Shown here: positions 1 to 7,825 of the stretch, piece after piece
How the letters are laid out: every line of letters begins with the position of its first letter
Numbering within the stretch: position 1 is the first letter of the stretch
DNA from: Xylophilus ampelinus
GTDB taxonomy: Bacteria; Pseudomonadota; Gammaproteobacteria; Burkholderiales; Burkholderiaceae_C
DNA length: 42,672 nucleotides
Reading direction: 5' to 3'
Assembly (NCBI RefSeq): GCF_901875635.1
Contig: NZ_CABFMN010000112.1
Coordinates: 1 to 42,672, forward strand
The notes under the pieces: generated by a model
Seen by the model: the letters and a program-made list of their open reading frames with translations, nothing else
Database searches by the model: none
Told to the model about the DNA's origin: nothing
Position numbers and translations under genes: made by a program

Positions 1-2280
1 GGTGTTGCTGCCCGTGCCGCCGTCGTCGCCGATGCGCTGGTGCATGTTGCCCAGCATGGCCAGGTTGGACTGGCGCAACTGCTCGGGCAAGGCGGCGTAC
101 AGGGGGACGTCGGCTCGATAGGTGGGCGCGGCCTGGGTCGGCAACGTGTTGCTCAGGTACGCGCCCGTGCCGGTCACATCCAGGCGGTAGTCGTAGGCGC
201 CGGCCGAGACGGGCGCGGCGAGGCTGAAGGCGCCGCCCGCAATGCCGCCGGCAGCGCTGACGACCTGGATGCCGTTGCCCGTGGTCTGGCCGCCCAGGCC
301 GCCCAGGTTGGTCACCTGCACGGCAGTGGTGCCGCTGGCGCTGCCAGTGACGACCAGCTTGTCGGTCGCGCTGGAACTGTCGCCCAGCACGGTGCCCACG
401 CGCAGCAGGCCGTTGCTGCCCACGTAGTTGCCGTTGACGGTCAGCGTGCTGCCCGCCGTGGCGCCAAGCAGCGAGACAGTGCCGGCGTTGGTCAGGCCGG
501 CGACTGCCTGGTTGAAGCCGCCCGTCTCCAGCGTCGCGCCTGCGGCCACCTGGTGGGCCGACGCGGCACAGAAGGCGTTCGCCGCGCCGGCGCGCAGGGT
601 GCCCTGGGCAACGTTGGTCGCCCCCGTGTACGTGTTGGCACCCGAGAGGGTCAGGGTGCCACTGCCTTGCTTTGTGAGGAAGCCGCCGCCGGAGATGGCG
701 CCGGCCAGCGTCTCATGGAAACTGCCGGTGTCGATGACCGGGTCGTTGCTGCCGGTCAGGCGGATGGCGTTGGCCAGCGTCAGGCCATCGACCGAGAACC
801 CGAGCGTGGTGCCGTCGTCCATGGCGAGCTCGCCGCTGCCCAGCGCGGTGCTGCTTCCGACCTTGATCTGCCCTTCCTTCAGCGCCGTGCCGCCGCTGTA
901 GCTGCTGGCGCCCGACAGTGTCAGCGTGCCGGCGCCGGTCTTGACCAGGCTGCCGGTGCCGGTGATGGCGCCGGCGTAGCTGCTGTCGGTGGCCTGGTTC
1001 GCGGTCAGCGTCCGGGCGTTCAGCGCCACCGTGCCGCCCGTGCCCGAGAAGCTCGAGGTGGCGAGGTCCCAGCTGCCGAGGTCCAGCGTGCCGCCGTTGA
1101 CGGTGTAGGCGGAGTTCTGCACGAAGCCACCCGCGCTGCCCGCGGCCAGCGTGCCGGCCTGGACGGTGGTGCCACCGGTGTAGGTGCTGGTGCCGCTCAG
1201 GGTGAGCGTGCCCTGGCCGTCCTTGACGACCGCGCCGGGACCGGAAACGCCTGCAGCCACCTCCATCGTGGTGCCCGCGTTGACGACGTCGACGCTGTTG
1301 CTGCCCGCGCTGGTGACGATCTCGAAGCCCGTGCCCGCGTCCACGCGCAGCTGGCTCCCCGCGCCACCCTGGTAGCCGATGCCGTTGACCGTGACGTTGT
1401 CGCCCAGGGTGACCGTGAAGCTGCCGGTGGCGTCGTTGCCGGCCGCGAAATTCGCGGTCGAGCCATTGATCCACGCGACCGTGGGGCCGACGCCGGCGCT
1501 GTCGGCGTTCCAGAAGCGCTGGGCGTTCGTCCGGCCCCACACGCCCGACGGGCTGGCACCGCCCGCCCCGGCAGTGCCGCCGTCCAGATCCCAGTAGTAC
1601 TGGCCGGCGGCCAGGGTGGTCACCGTGTAGGTCAGCGACTGCGGGCCGCCCGAGGTGCCTGCCAGGTACACGTTGGTGCCCGAGATGCCGGTGAGCGATC
1701 CGCCGAGGGCGACCAGCTGCCCCGCCGCTGCGGTGAGCCCGCTCAGTCCCGCCGCGTTGAGCTGCACGGACAAGATGCTCCCGCTGGGCGTGCTGGAGGA
1801 CACCTCCGTCGAGCCCGTCGGCGTGCCATCGCCCAGGGCCGCATAGGTCGCGGTGCTGTTCGACGTGCTGCCCAGGGCACTCGCGTTCCCGTTGTAGAGC
1901 ACGGTTTGGAATGCCGCGCCGCTGGCCGGCAGGCCGAGCACGCCGGCGGTGTTCACGTTGAGCGTGGCGCTGGAAAAGATCTGGTCCGGCGCCAGCGCGC
2001 CCGGACCGAGGTCGAACACGTAGTACGAACGGTAGGTATCCCCCGAATAGTTGCCGGTGATGTAGTTGTCGTTGCCGATCAAATGGTAGCCGTCGTTCCG
2101 GTACCAGCCGGTGTCCACCGTGTTGATCGTCGACTGTGCATGCGCTGCCCCGGCCAGCAGCGACATGGCGAGCGCCGCAACGCACGCAGCGGCAGCCTTG
2201 TTGCCGGCACGCGCCGTCTCGGGGGCAGCCACGTAGGCCCCGCGGGCCATGTTCCAGATGGTTCGGTGAAATTTGTTCAA
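1..2280 (-). CDS. Autotransporter with ESPR signal and passenger beta-strand repeats (3' partial)
   Basis: Type V secreted surface protein; 760 codons are visible and the gene runs off the left edge. The start is TTG at 2280, chosen because a GGGAG Shine-Dalgarno lies 8 nt upstream and because the resulting N-terminus (MNKFHRTIWN..., about residues 1-24) is a typical extended signal peptide region of large autotransporters. A hydrophobic core follows, with probable cleavage after AHA48. Residues about 50-230 resemble a beta-sandwich (YRSYYVFDL motif). After that come several autotransporter-associated repeats of the form GxGTLTLSGxxTYTGGT. The last visible residues (YRADVPLYAALPEQLRQ... to 760) match the segment that normally precedes the 12-strand outer-membrane barrel, so the barrel should lie outside the window. 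The ligand is unknown; adhesion or biofilm roles are typical of the class but are not shown here. Confidence 0.9.
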   Translation of the reverse strand, partial: MNKFHRTIWNMARGAYVAAPETARAGNKAAAACVAALAMSLLAGAAHAQSTINTVDTGWYRNDGYHLIGNDNYITGNYSGDTYRSYYVFDLGPGALAPDQIFSSATLNVNTAGVLGLPASGAAFQTVLYNGNASALGSTSNSTATYAALGDGTPTGSTEVSSSTPSGSILSVQLNAAGLSGLTAAAGQLVALGGSLTGISGTNVYLAGTSGGPQSLTYTVTTLAAGQYYWDLDGGTAGAGGASPSGVWGRTNAQRFWNADSAGVGPTVAWINGSTANFAAGNDATGSFTVTLGDNVTVNGIGYQGGAGSQLRVDAGTGFEIVTSAGSNSVDVVNAGTTMEVAAGVSGPGAVVKDGQGTLTLSGTSTYTGGTTVQAGTLAAGSAGGFVQNSAYTVNGGTLDLGSWDLATSSFSGTGGTVALNARTLTANQATDSSYAGAITGTGSLVKTGAGTLTLSGASSYSGGTALKEGQIKVGSSTALGSGELAMDDGTTLGFSVDGLTLANAIRLTGSNDPVIDTGSFHETLAGAISGGGFLTKQGSGTLTLSGANTYTGATNVAQGTLRAGAANAFCAASAHQVAAGATLETGGFNQAVAGLTNAGTVSLLGATAGSTLTVNGNYVGSNGLLRVGTVLGDSSSATDKLVVTGSASGTTAVQVTNLGGLGGQTTGNGIQVVSAAGGIAGGAFSLAAPVSAGAYDYRLDVTGTGAYLSNTLPTQAAPTYRADVPLYAALPEQLRQSNLAMLGNMHQRIGDDGGTGSNT

Positions 2281-2300
2281 AGCGGTGACTCCCTGTGAGT

Positions 2301-2316
2301 GCGGCGTGTGCGCCGC
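2301..2316. other. Perfect 6-bp hairpin in the autotransporter 5' leader
   Basis: GCGGCG (2301-2306) and CGCCGC (2311-2316) are separated by TGTG. The structure lies about 20 nt upstream of the TTG start and just upstream of its GGGAG ribosome binding site. It could affect mRNA stability or translation; function is inference only. Confidence 0.4.
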
Positions 2317-2343
2317 TGGTTTTGAGATACAAAAGTCTACCTA

Positions 2344-2375
2344 TTGGTACCAAAATAGAGACAAATTTGTACCAA
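2344..2375. promoter_or_regulatory. Tandem palindromic operator candidates upstream of the autotransporter
   Basis: TTGGTACCAA (2344-2353, perfect palindrome) and TTTGTACCAA (2366-2375, one mismatch) are repeated with a 22-bp offset, i.e. about two helical turns, in a strikingly AT-rich stretch (roughly 2325-2470). GT...AC dyads of this kind are used by GntR-family repressors, among others, but no such regulator gene is in the window. The sites are 64-95 bp upstream of the TTG start, a position compatible with control of the promoter. A weak -35/-10 pair can be drawn across the proximal site but is not convincing. Confidence 0.45.
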
Positions 2376-2578
2376 TTGATTAACAACAAAAGACAACAGA
2401 TAGGACCGAAATTGCCCGACAGGCCTTTCCAGACATAGGAAGTTCGCTATTGATTCGATAGCATCGGCGCTTTGCAGAATTGCAACAATCCTGGGCAGCA
2501 AGCACGTGCGGCCCGCGCTCAACGCCCGCACCGCGTCGCGCCGCTCGCGTTTGCAGGCCCTGTGGCACGATCCGGCCC

Positions 2579-3151
2579 GTGCTCCCACCGCCCGCCCCAA
2601 CTCGCCGCGCCCCCTACCGCACCTGGCCGGCCACGCTGGCGATCGCTGCGGCGATGGCGCTGTACATCGGTGGCCTGCGCTACTGGGACAGCCACATCCC
2701 TGGCAGCCGCGAACTGCCCGCGGGCGAAACCCTCGTGGTCGGCCCGGCGCGCTTCGTGCCTGCGCCGGGCTGGCAGATGGACGTGTCGCGCTCGCGCCCG
2801 GGCCAATCGCTGACGCTGTTCAAGACGGGGCACACCTTCGTCGTCAAGGCCAGCCGCTGGCTCGGCGACGAGGACGGGCCCATCGAGCGGCAGACGCGCT
2901 GGATGGAGCGCGTGGAGCGCGTGCGCATCGAGGGCGACATCACCGACTTCTTCACCCTCTGGGGCCTGCAGGGCATCACCTTTGCCTACTACGGGCCGAC
3001 CACCACCGGCCGCTTCTGGCAGGTGGTCGACACCCGGCGGCATTCGGTCGTGCACGTCGACTTCTACGGCCCTGCCGAGGGCGAGGGCCAGGCCTTGCGC
3101 GACGCGCGCGACATGCTCGATTCGATGGACCTCGAGGGCGGGGCATCGTGA
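2579..3151 (+). CDS. Single-pass membrane protein of unknown function, coupled to PrsW-like protease
   Basis: About 190 residues from a GTG start at 2579. An upstream in-frame TTG at 2480 would add 33 residues of Arg/Pro-rich sequence without a plausible leader, so the GTG is preferred. A single hydrophobic segment (about residues 15-32, ATLAIAAAMALYIGG) near the N-terminus suggests a membrane anchor with the remainder outside the cytoplasm. The soluble part has no motif I recognise; it is rich in aromatic and charged residues and ends in an acidic helix. Its TGA stop overlaps the GTG start of the next gene by 4 bp (GTGA), so the two are probably translationally coupled. A membrane-anchored protein coupled to an intramembrane protease could be its substrate or regulator, which is inference. 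Confidence 0.7.
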   Translation: MLPPPAPTRRAPYRTWPATLAIAAAMALYIGGLRYWDSHIPGSRELPAGETLVVGPARFVPAPGWQMDVSRSRPGQSLTLFKTGHTFVVKASRWLGDEDGPIERQTRWMERVERVRIEGDITDFFTLWGLQGITFAYYGPTTTGRFWQVVDTRRHSVVHVDFYGPAEGEGQALRDARDMLDSMDLEGGAS

Positions 3152-4413
3152 CGAGCGCGCCGTCGGCCGCCCTCACCCACCCGGGCGCGCTGGACGCTCC
3201 CGCCGGCCCTGCCCTGCCCGACCGCCGGGCACTGCCGGCCGATGCCGATGCCGGCCCCGGCGCCTGGCCCATCGGCACCGACTCCTTCTTCCAGCCGCGG
3301 CGCGCCGCCTTCTGGCTCCTGGTGGTGCTGCTGGCCAACGGGGCCGTGTACATCGCGCAGCTGTACTGGATCGGCCTGCGTGCGGTGCCCGTCACGTCGC
3401 TGCTGGGCCTGGCCGTGTGGGCTGTCTACACCGTCGCCTTCGTCTACCTCTTCCGCGTGCTGGAGCTGCTCGAACAACTGCCCACCGCCGCCTTCGTGCT
3501 CGCGTTCGCCTGGGGCGGGCTGGGCGCCGTGTACCTGTCGGCGCCGGCCAACGTCGCCATCCAGAGCCTGGCGGCCAAGCTCGTGTCGCCCGAGTTCGTG
3601 GCCGTGTGGGGCCCCGCGCTGGCCGGGCCCATCACCGAGGAATTCTTCAAGCTCGCGGGCGTGATGCTCATCGTGCTGGTCGCGCGCAACCAGTTCCCGA
3701 CCGAGCTGTCGGTGCTCGTCATCGGCGCCATGGTGGGCCTGGGCTTCCAGGTGGTCGAGAACCTCAGCTACACCGTGCGCGCCGCCATCAGCTTCCCGAT
3801 CGAGAACCAGTGGCTGCCGGTGCTGCTGAACCTGGTCACGCGCGGCCTGCTGGGCGGGCTGTGGAGCCACGCGGCCTACACCACCGTCGCCAGCTTCGGC
3901 CTCGCCTGCGCGATGTTCCAGACCGGCCGCCCGCGCGTGCTGCGCGTCGCCATGGCCGTCGCCGGCTTCGCCGCCGCCTGGGCCATGCACTTCGCGTGGA
4001 ATTCGCCCTGGCTGGAAGACCGCTTTCCCGACACCCGCTGGGGCCTGGCCGCCCTGCTCGTCGTCAAGGGCCTGCCCGTCGCCCTGGCCGCTGCGCTGGT
4101 ATGGCGCGCCGCGCTGCGCGAGGAAGGCCGCCACCTGCAGGCGCTGGCCGCCTACCTGGTGCCCGAGCGCGAATTGCTCTCGGACGACGAATGGATGCGG
4201 CTCGGCTCGCCGCTGGAGCGCCTGCGCGTGCGGCGCGAGATCGGCCGGCGCTACGGCCGCAAGGCGCGGCGCCTGAAGGCGCGGCTGCAGCGGGAGCAGT
4301 TGCGGCTGGTGATGAAGGCCGGCGTCTACGGGCGGGGCGCACGCACCGAACGCCACGAGCTCGCCATCCGCCGCACGCGCGCCCGGCTCGACAGCCTGCC
4401 GGCCGCGGCCTGA
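3148..4413 (+). CDS. PrsW family intramembrane metalloprotease
   Basis: 421 residues, multi-pass. After about 50 polar Ala/Pro-rich residues come roughly eight hydrophobic segments. PrsW-family hallmarks are visible in order: PITEEFFK with E164-E165 and K168, GFxxxEN at about 199-205, H241 in a membrane segment, and HFAWN at 281-285. The conserved Glu and His residues are the proposed metal ligands and catalytic residues. Family members cleave membrane proteins within or near the bilayer; Bacillus PrsW acts on the anti-sigma factor RsiW. The C-terminal 90 residues are cytoplasmic-looking, very basic and helical (RRxxRRYGRKARR region), an extension beyond the protease core. The GTG start overlaps the preceding stop. 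No anti-sigma factor gene is nearby, so the substrate is unknown. Confidence 0.85.
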   Translation: MTSAPSAALTHPGALDAPAGPALPDRRALPADADAGPGAWPIGTDSFFQPRRAAFWLLVVLLANGAVYIAQLYWIGLRAVPVTSLLGLAVWAVYTVAFVYLFRVLELLEQLPTAAFVLAFAWGGLGAVYLSAPANVAIQSLAAKLVSPEFVAVWGPALAGPITEEFFKLAGVMLIVLVARNQFPTELSVLVIGAMVGLGFQVVENLSYTVRAAISFPIENQWLPVLLNLVTRGLLGGLWSHAAYTTVASFGLACAMFQTGRPRVLRVAMAVAGFAAAWAMHFAWNSPWLEDRFPDTRWGLAALLVVKGLPVALAAALVWRAALREEGRHLQALAAYLVPERELLSDDEWMRLGSPLERLRVRREIGRRYGRKARRLKARLQREQLRLVMKAGVYGRGARTERHELAIRRTRARLDSLPAAA

Positions 4414-4563
4414 GCCGCGCCGGCGATCCGCCGCCACCATCGCCCGGTCCAGCGCCGCGATCGCTCGGCCGAACGGCCAGCCCTTCCGCGCTATCGACCG
4501 TCAGTTGACGTTTATTTACGATTCGCGCCCTCCCAACTTTCTGACTTGCGTCTGGCGCAACCG

Positions 4564-4992
4564 ATGACTTCCGCCCTGTCTCCCACCTTCTCGCATGCCC
4601 GCCCGGGCGCCTCGTCGGCCGCCGTGTGGGCGGGCCGCGTCCTCAGCGCGCTGGTCGTGCTGGTGTTGCTGGCTGATGCAGCGGTGAGCTTCTTCGCCCC
4701 AGAAAAGCTGGCAGAGCCGATGGCCGCCACCGGCTTCACGGCCGCGCTCTCGCCGCAGCTCGGCACCCTCATGCTGGTGTGCGCCGTGCTGTACGCGATC
4801 CCGCAGACCAGCGTACTCGGCGCCATCCTCACCACCGGCTTCTTCGGCGGCGCCATCTGCGCGCATTTCCGCGTCGGCGAGATCGGCTCCGGGGCGCAGA
4901 TCGTGTGCCTGCTGATCGGCGTCGCGGCCTGGCTCGGGCTGTACCTGCGGATGCCGGCGTTGAGGGCGCTGCTGCCACTCACGCGAGGTTGA
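4564..4992 (+). CDS. DoxX-like family membrane protein
   Basis: About 142 residues with four predicted transmembrane helices and the layout of the DoxX_2/DoxX-like family: a first helix ending before FFAPEKLAEPM, a central ATGF segment, then LMLVCAVLYAIPQTSVLGAILTTGFFGGAICAHFR. Members are small quinone- or thiol-linked membrane proteins of poorly defined role. ATG 4564 is used; a TTG at 4546 would add six residues (LRLAQP) with no better ribosome binding site. The gene lies 150 bp after the PrsW gene on the same strand but probably has its own promoter, because the gap contains an AT-rich patch (about 4506-4522). It converges with the MFS gene on the other strand. Confidence 0.82.
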   Translation: MTSALSPTFSHARPGASSAAVWAGRVLSALVVLVLLADAAVSFFAPEKLAEPMAATGFTAALSPQLGTLMLVCAVLYAIPQTSVLGAILTTGFFGGAICAHFRVGEIGSGAQIVCLLIGVAAWLGLYLRMPALRALLPLTRG

Positions 4993-5063
4993 GTGCCGGC
5001 GAGGCCGGCCGCCGTTGCCGGCCCACGGGTTCACCGCCCGGTCGGTCAGAGTGCTCTCTTTTT

Positions 5064-5114
5064 GATAGCTGTTCGCGCAAGCTGGGCGGGCGTTACAGGC
5101 ACTTTTTGCTTGAA
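5064..5114 (+). repeat. Interspersed GATAGCT...GCTTGAA repeat, copy 1 (diverged)
   Basis: This is one of five copies in the window of a roughly 50-bp element that begins GATAGCT, has a GC-rich middle and ends GCTTGAA. This copy lies between the convergent DoxX and MFS genes and is the most diverged, with an incomplete central inverted repeat. The conserved orientation and placement at gene ends resemble REP-type elements known in Comamonadaceae. Confidence 0.65.
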
Positions 5115-5203
5115 TCCGATGGCTGCCCCCGAGCGCTCGACGTGCAGGCGCCGCAGCGTTGCAGCGCGGCGCACGGCCGGAGCGATGCGGCCAGAGGCGG
5201 CCG

Positions 5204-6442
5204 TCAGCCGCGCGCTTCGCGCCCCGTTTTCGGCAACAGCGCCGCCACGATGCCCAGCAGCGGCAAGTACGCGATGACCTGGTAGACGTAATCGATGCTC
5301 GTGCGGTCGGCCAGCACGCCCAGCACCGCCGCGCCCAGGCCCCCCATGCCGAAGGCGAAGCCGAAGAACAGGCCCGACACCATGCCGACCTTGCCGGGGA
5401 TGAGTTCCTGCGCGTAGACCAGGATCGCCGAGAAGGCCGACGAGAGGATCAGGCCGATCAGCAGCGTCAGCACCACCGTCCAGAACAGGTTGGCGTGCGG
5501 CAGCAGCAGGGCGAAGGGCGCCATGCCGAGGATCGAGGCCCAGATCACCGGCTTGCGCCCGATGCGGTCGCCCAGCGGACCGCCGCCCAGCGTGCCCAGC
5601 GCCGACGCGAACAGGAACACGAAGAGCAGCAGCTGCGAGTTCTGCACCGACACGTCGAAGTGGTGGATCAAATAGAAGGTGTAGAAGCTCGAGATGCCGG
5701 CGATGTAGAAGTACTTGCTGAAGATCAGCACCAGCAACACGGCGATCGCGCCCAGCACCTGCGCCCGCGGCAGTGTCGCCACGTCCTTCGGCGCCGCGCG
5801 AACCACACGCCGCTGCCCCGCATACCAGCGGCTGACCCGCGTCAGCAGCGCAATGCCGACCAGCGCCGCGAGCGCGAACCACGCCGCGCTGTGCTGCCCG
5901 AAGGGCACCACCACCGCCGCGGCCAGCAGCGGCCCGAGCGCGCTGCCCGTGTTGCCACCCACCTGGAACAGCGACTGCGCCAGCCCGTGCCGCCCGCCCG
6001 AGGCCATGCGCGCCACGCGCGACGACTCGGGGTGGAAGATCGACGAGCCCACGCCGACGAAGGCCGCCGCCACCAGCACCATGCCGTAGCTCGACGCGAA
6101 GCCCAGCAGCATCAGCCCGACCAGCGTGAAGCACATGCCCATCGGCAGCGAATACGGCACGCTGCGCCGGTCGGTATACAGGCCCACGACGGGCTGGAAG
6201 ATCGACGCCGTCAGCTGGTAGGTCAGCGTGATCAGGCCGATCTGCCCGAAGCTCAGGTGGAAGTTGCCCTGCAGCACCGGGTACATCGCCAGGATCAGCG
6301 ACTGCATCATGTCGTTGATGAGGTGCGACGCGCTGATGGCGCCCAGCACGCCGAAGGCGACGGTGGGCGCCTGGGCGGCGGAGGGGGACGAAGAAGCTGT
6401 GCCGGCCGGCACGGAGGGGCTGGAAGGAAGCGCGGTGGACAT
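5204..6442 (-). CDS. fsr: MFS transporter, fosmidomycin-resistance (Fsr) type
   Basis: 412 residues with twelve predicted transmembrane helices in the inner membrane. The N-terminal signature SHLINDMMQSLILAMYP is characteristic of the Fsr branch of major facilitator pumps. The inter-helix motif GLYTDRRSVPY follows helix 2, and a second related motif, GDRIGRKPV, follows helix 8. Known relatives export fosmidomycin and other small toxic compounds by proton antiport; the substrate here is unproved. ATG 6442 is chosen over a longer in-frame start at 6571 because residues between them are Arg/Pro-rich and would overlap the divergent promoter region. An AraC-type regulator is divergently encoded 171 bp away and is the likely regulator. 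Confidence 0.88.
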   Translation of the reverse strand: MSTALPSSPSVPAGTASSSPSAAQAPTVAFGVLGAISASHLINDMMQSLILAMYPVLQGNFHLSFGQIGLITLTYQLTASIFQPVVGLYTDRRSVPYSLPMGMCFTLVGLMLLGFASSYGMVLVAAAFVGVGSSIFHPESSRVARMASGGRHGLAQSLFQVGGNTGSALGPLLAAAVVVPFGQHSAAWFALAALVGIALLTRVSRWYAGQRRVVRAAPKDVATLPRAQVLGAIAVLLVLIFSKYFYIAGISSFYTFYLIHHFDVSVQNSQLLLFVFLFASALGTLGGGPLGDRIGRKPVIWASILGMAPFALLLPHANLFWTVVLTLLIGLILSSAFSAILVYAQELIPGKVGMVSGLFFGFAFGMGGLGAAVLGVLADRTSIDYVYQVIAYLPLLGIVAALLPKTGREARG

Positions 6443-6572
6443 GGCGTTGGCCTGGGCTGAAAGTCTTTGCTTTCCCCGCCGCACGCGCTGCAACACGGCA
6501 GGGCGGCAGGGATCAGGGACCGGATCGTAGGCCGGCGGCATGCGCCCGTCTTGCGCCGTACGGCCTATCATC

Positions 6573-6601
6573 TTCGCGAAAAGGACAGCATCGCTGTTCG
6601 C
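6573..6601. promoter_or_regulatory. Palindromic segment in the fsr/AraC divergent region
   Basis: An 8-bp palindrome TTCGCGAA (6573-6580) is followed by CAGC-ATC-GCTG and a TTCGC that can pair with the GCGAA at 6576-6580. The segment lies between the divergent start codons (6442 and 6614), close to the AraC-type gene. An operator for that regulator is possible but not demonstrated. Confidence 0.25.
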
Positions 6602-6613
6602 CCTGGACCCGTC

Positions 6614-7426
6614 ATGGTGCTCACCGCTGCCCCGCCGCCTTCCCCGCCCGATTCGCCGCTCCCGTCACCCTCGCTGGCCGAGATCGACCGAAGCACCCTC
6701 CCCGTCACCTGCAAGGCCACCGACAACGCGCCGGGCACAAACACCGACCACCACGCGCACCCGCACCACCACCAGTTGATCTACGCCGTGCACGGCGTGA
6801 TGGTGGTCCTGTCCGAGGGTGGCCAATGGATCGTGCCGCCCACGCGTGCCATCTGGATGCCCGCAGGCACGACGCACCAGGTGCGCCACCTCGGCGAGGT
6901 GCGCATGCGCAGCCTCTTCGTGCGCCCCGACGCCGCGCCGCTGCTGACCGACCGCCCGCAGGTGGTGGGCATCTCGTCGCTGCTGCGTGAGCTGATCCAG
7001 GCCGCGATGACCGTGCCCATCCCCTACGCCGCCGACTCGCGCGACGGCCGCCTCATGCGCCTGCTGCTCGACGAACTGCATGCCCTGCCCGTGCTGCCCA
7101 TGCACCTGCCCAACCCGACCGATGCGCGCCTGAAACGCATCTGTACGCACATCGACCGCCACCCCGACGATGCATTGACCCTGGACGACTGGGCGCAGCG
7201 GCTGGACGTGAACGTGAAGACTTTGCAGCGCCTGTTCGTGCGCGACACCGGCATGAACTTCGGCCGCTGGCGCCAGCAGGCGCGGCTGCTGCGCGCGCTG
7301 CAGCAGCTGGCGCAGGGAGAGAAGGTGATCGATGTGGCGCTGGCGTTGGGCTATGAGAGCCCGGGGGCGTTTGCGACGATGTTCAAGCGGCAGTTTGGGC
7401 AGACGCCGAGTGGGTTTTTTCGGTAA
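6614..7426 (+). CDS. AraC family transcriptional regulator with cupin sensor domain
   Basis: 270 residues. The N-terminal half is a cupin-like effector domain with a His-rich segment (about residues 46-53, DHHAHPHHH) that may bind metal, followed by the typical WIVPPTRAIWMPAGTTHQV stretch. The C-terminal 100 residues carry two helix-turn-helix units: LDDWAQRLDVNVKTLQRLF and IDVALALGYESPGAFATMFKR, the second being the AraC signature. ATG 6614 is used; longer in-frame starts would read through the divergent promoter region. Divergent placement from an Fsr-type pump suggests that it controls that gene, a common pairing. The stop is followed directly by the low-GC island. Confidence 0.87.
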   Translation: MVLTAAPPPSPPDSPLPSPSLAEIDRSTLPVTCKATDNAPGTNTDHHAHPHHHQLIYAVHGVMVVLSEGGQWIVPPTRAIWMPAGTTHQVRHLGEVRMRSLFVRPDAAPLLTDRPQVVGISSLLRELIQAAMTVPIPYAADSRDGRLMRLLLDELHALPVLPMHLPNPTDARLKRICTHIDRHPDDALTLDDWAQRLDVNVKTLQRLFVRDTGMNFGRWRQQARLLRALQQLAQGEKVIDVALALGYESPGAFATMFKRQFGQTPSGFFR

Positions 7427-7825
7427 CGATCTCCCAGCGACAAATCATGTCTGCGCCAAACAATGAGCTTCCATTTTTAGCTCGTGAGCGCATGGCTCAC
7501 ATTGGCTCCAAGCGGGCATGGTGGCTTCAACTTGCTCGGCCTTGCAGAGGTTACGGAAGTAAATTGCGTGAAGCTCAGCGGCCGGCTTCGGCAAATAGCA
7601 GACATCCTGGGTACCCCAACAGTCGATCCTCAATGGCTGGTCTCTGCTAAGTGGCCGACATTGGAGGCAGGTTAGTCAAGAAGGCGTTGAATGTTCGCTC
7701 TTACAGGAGATTAAGTGGTGCTCTCGACCCAAAGGAGATTATGTTCCACGTACCCCATTGCCAAAAAGCCAGCATTCAACATTACATGGATGCTCATCAC
7801 AGACGACTACTTCAAGATAGATTCG
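7427..7825. other. Low-GC intergenic stretch at the left end of the island; no confident gene
   Basis: 399 bp with composition near 50% GC, unlike the GC-rich neighbour at 7426. It contains an inverted repeat GTGAGC-N5-GCTCAC (7484-7500) and a 9-bp direct repeat AGGAGATTA (7705-7713 and 7733-7741). A 63-residue reading frame on the plus strand from GTG 7484 to 7675 has a protein-like composition but no ribosome binding site and no match I recognise. A 62-residue frame lies opposite it. I cannot support either as a gene. I see no clear terminator after the STAND gene stop at 7826. Confidence 0.5.

Noticed and set aside
40..2298. Long open frames on both strands over the autotransporter region (for example 752 codons on the plus strand)
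   Set aside because: They arise from GC-rich codons opposite and out of frame with the real gene; the true frame has an ESPR signal, passenger repeats and runs to the window edge.
2480..2578. Upstream TTG start for the first plus-strand gene
   Set aside because: Adds an Arg/Pro/Cys-rich stretch and no better ribosome binding site than GTG 2579.
7447..7675. Short frames of about 62-67 codons on both strands left of the STAND gene
   Set aside because: No ribosome binding sites, mutually overlapping, no match; one has a plausible composition but that is not enough.
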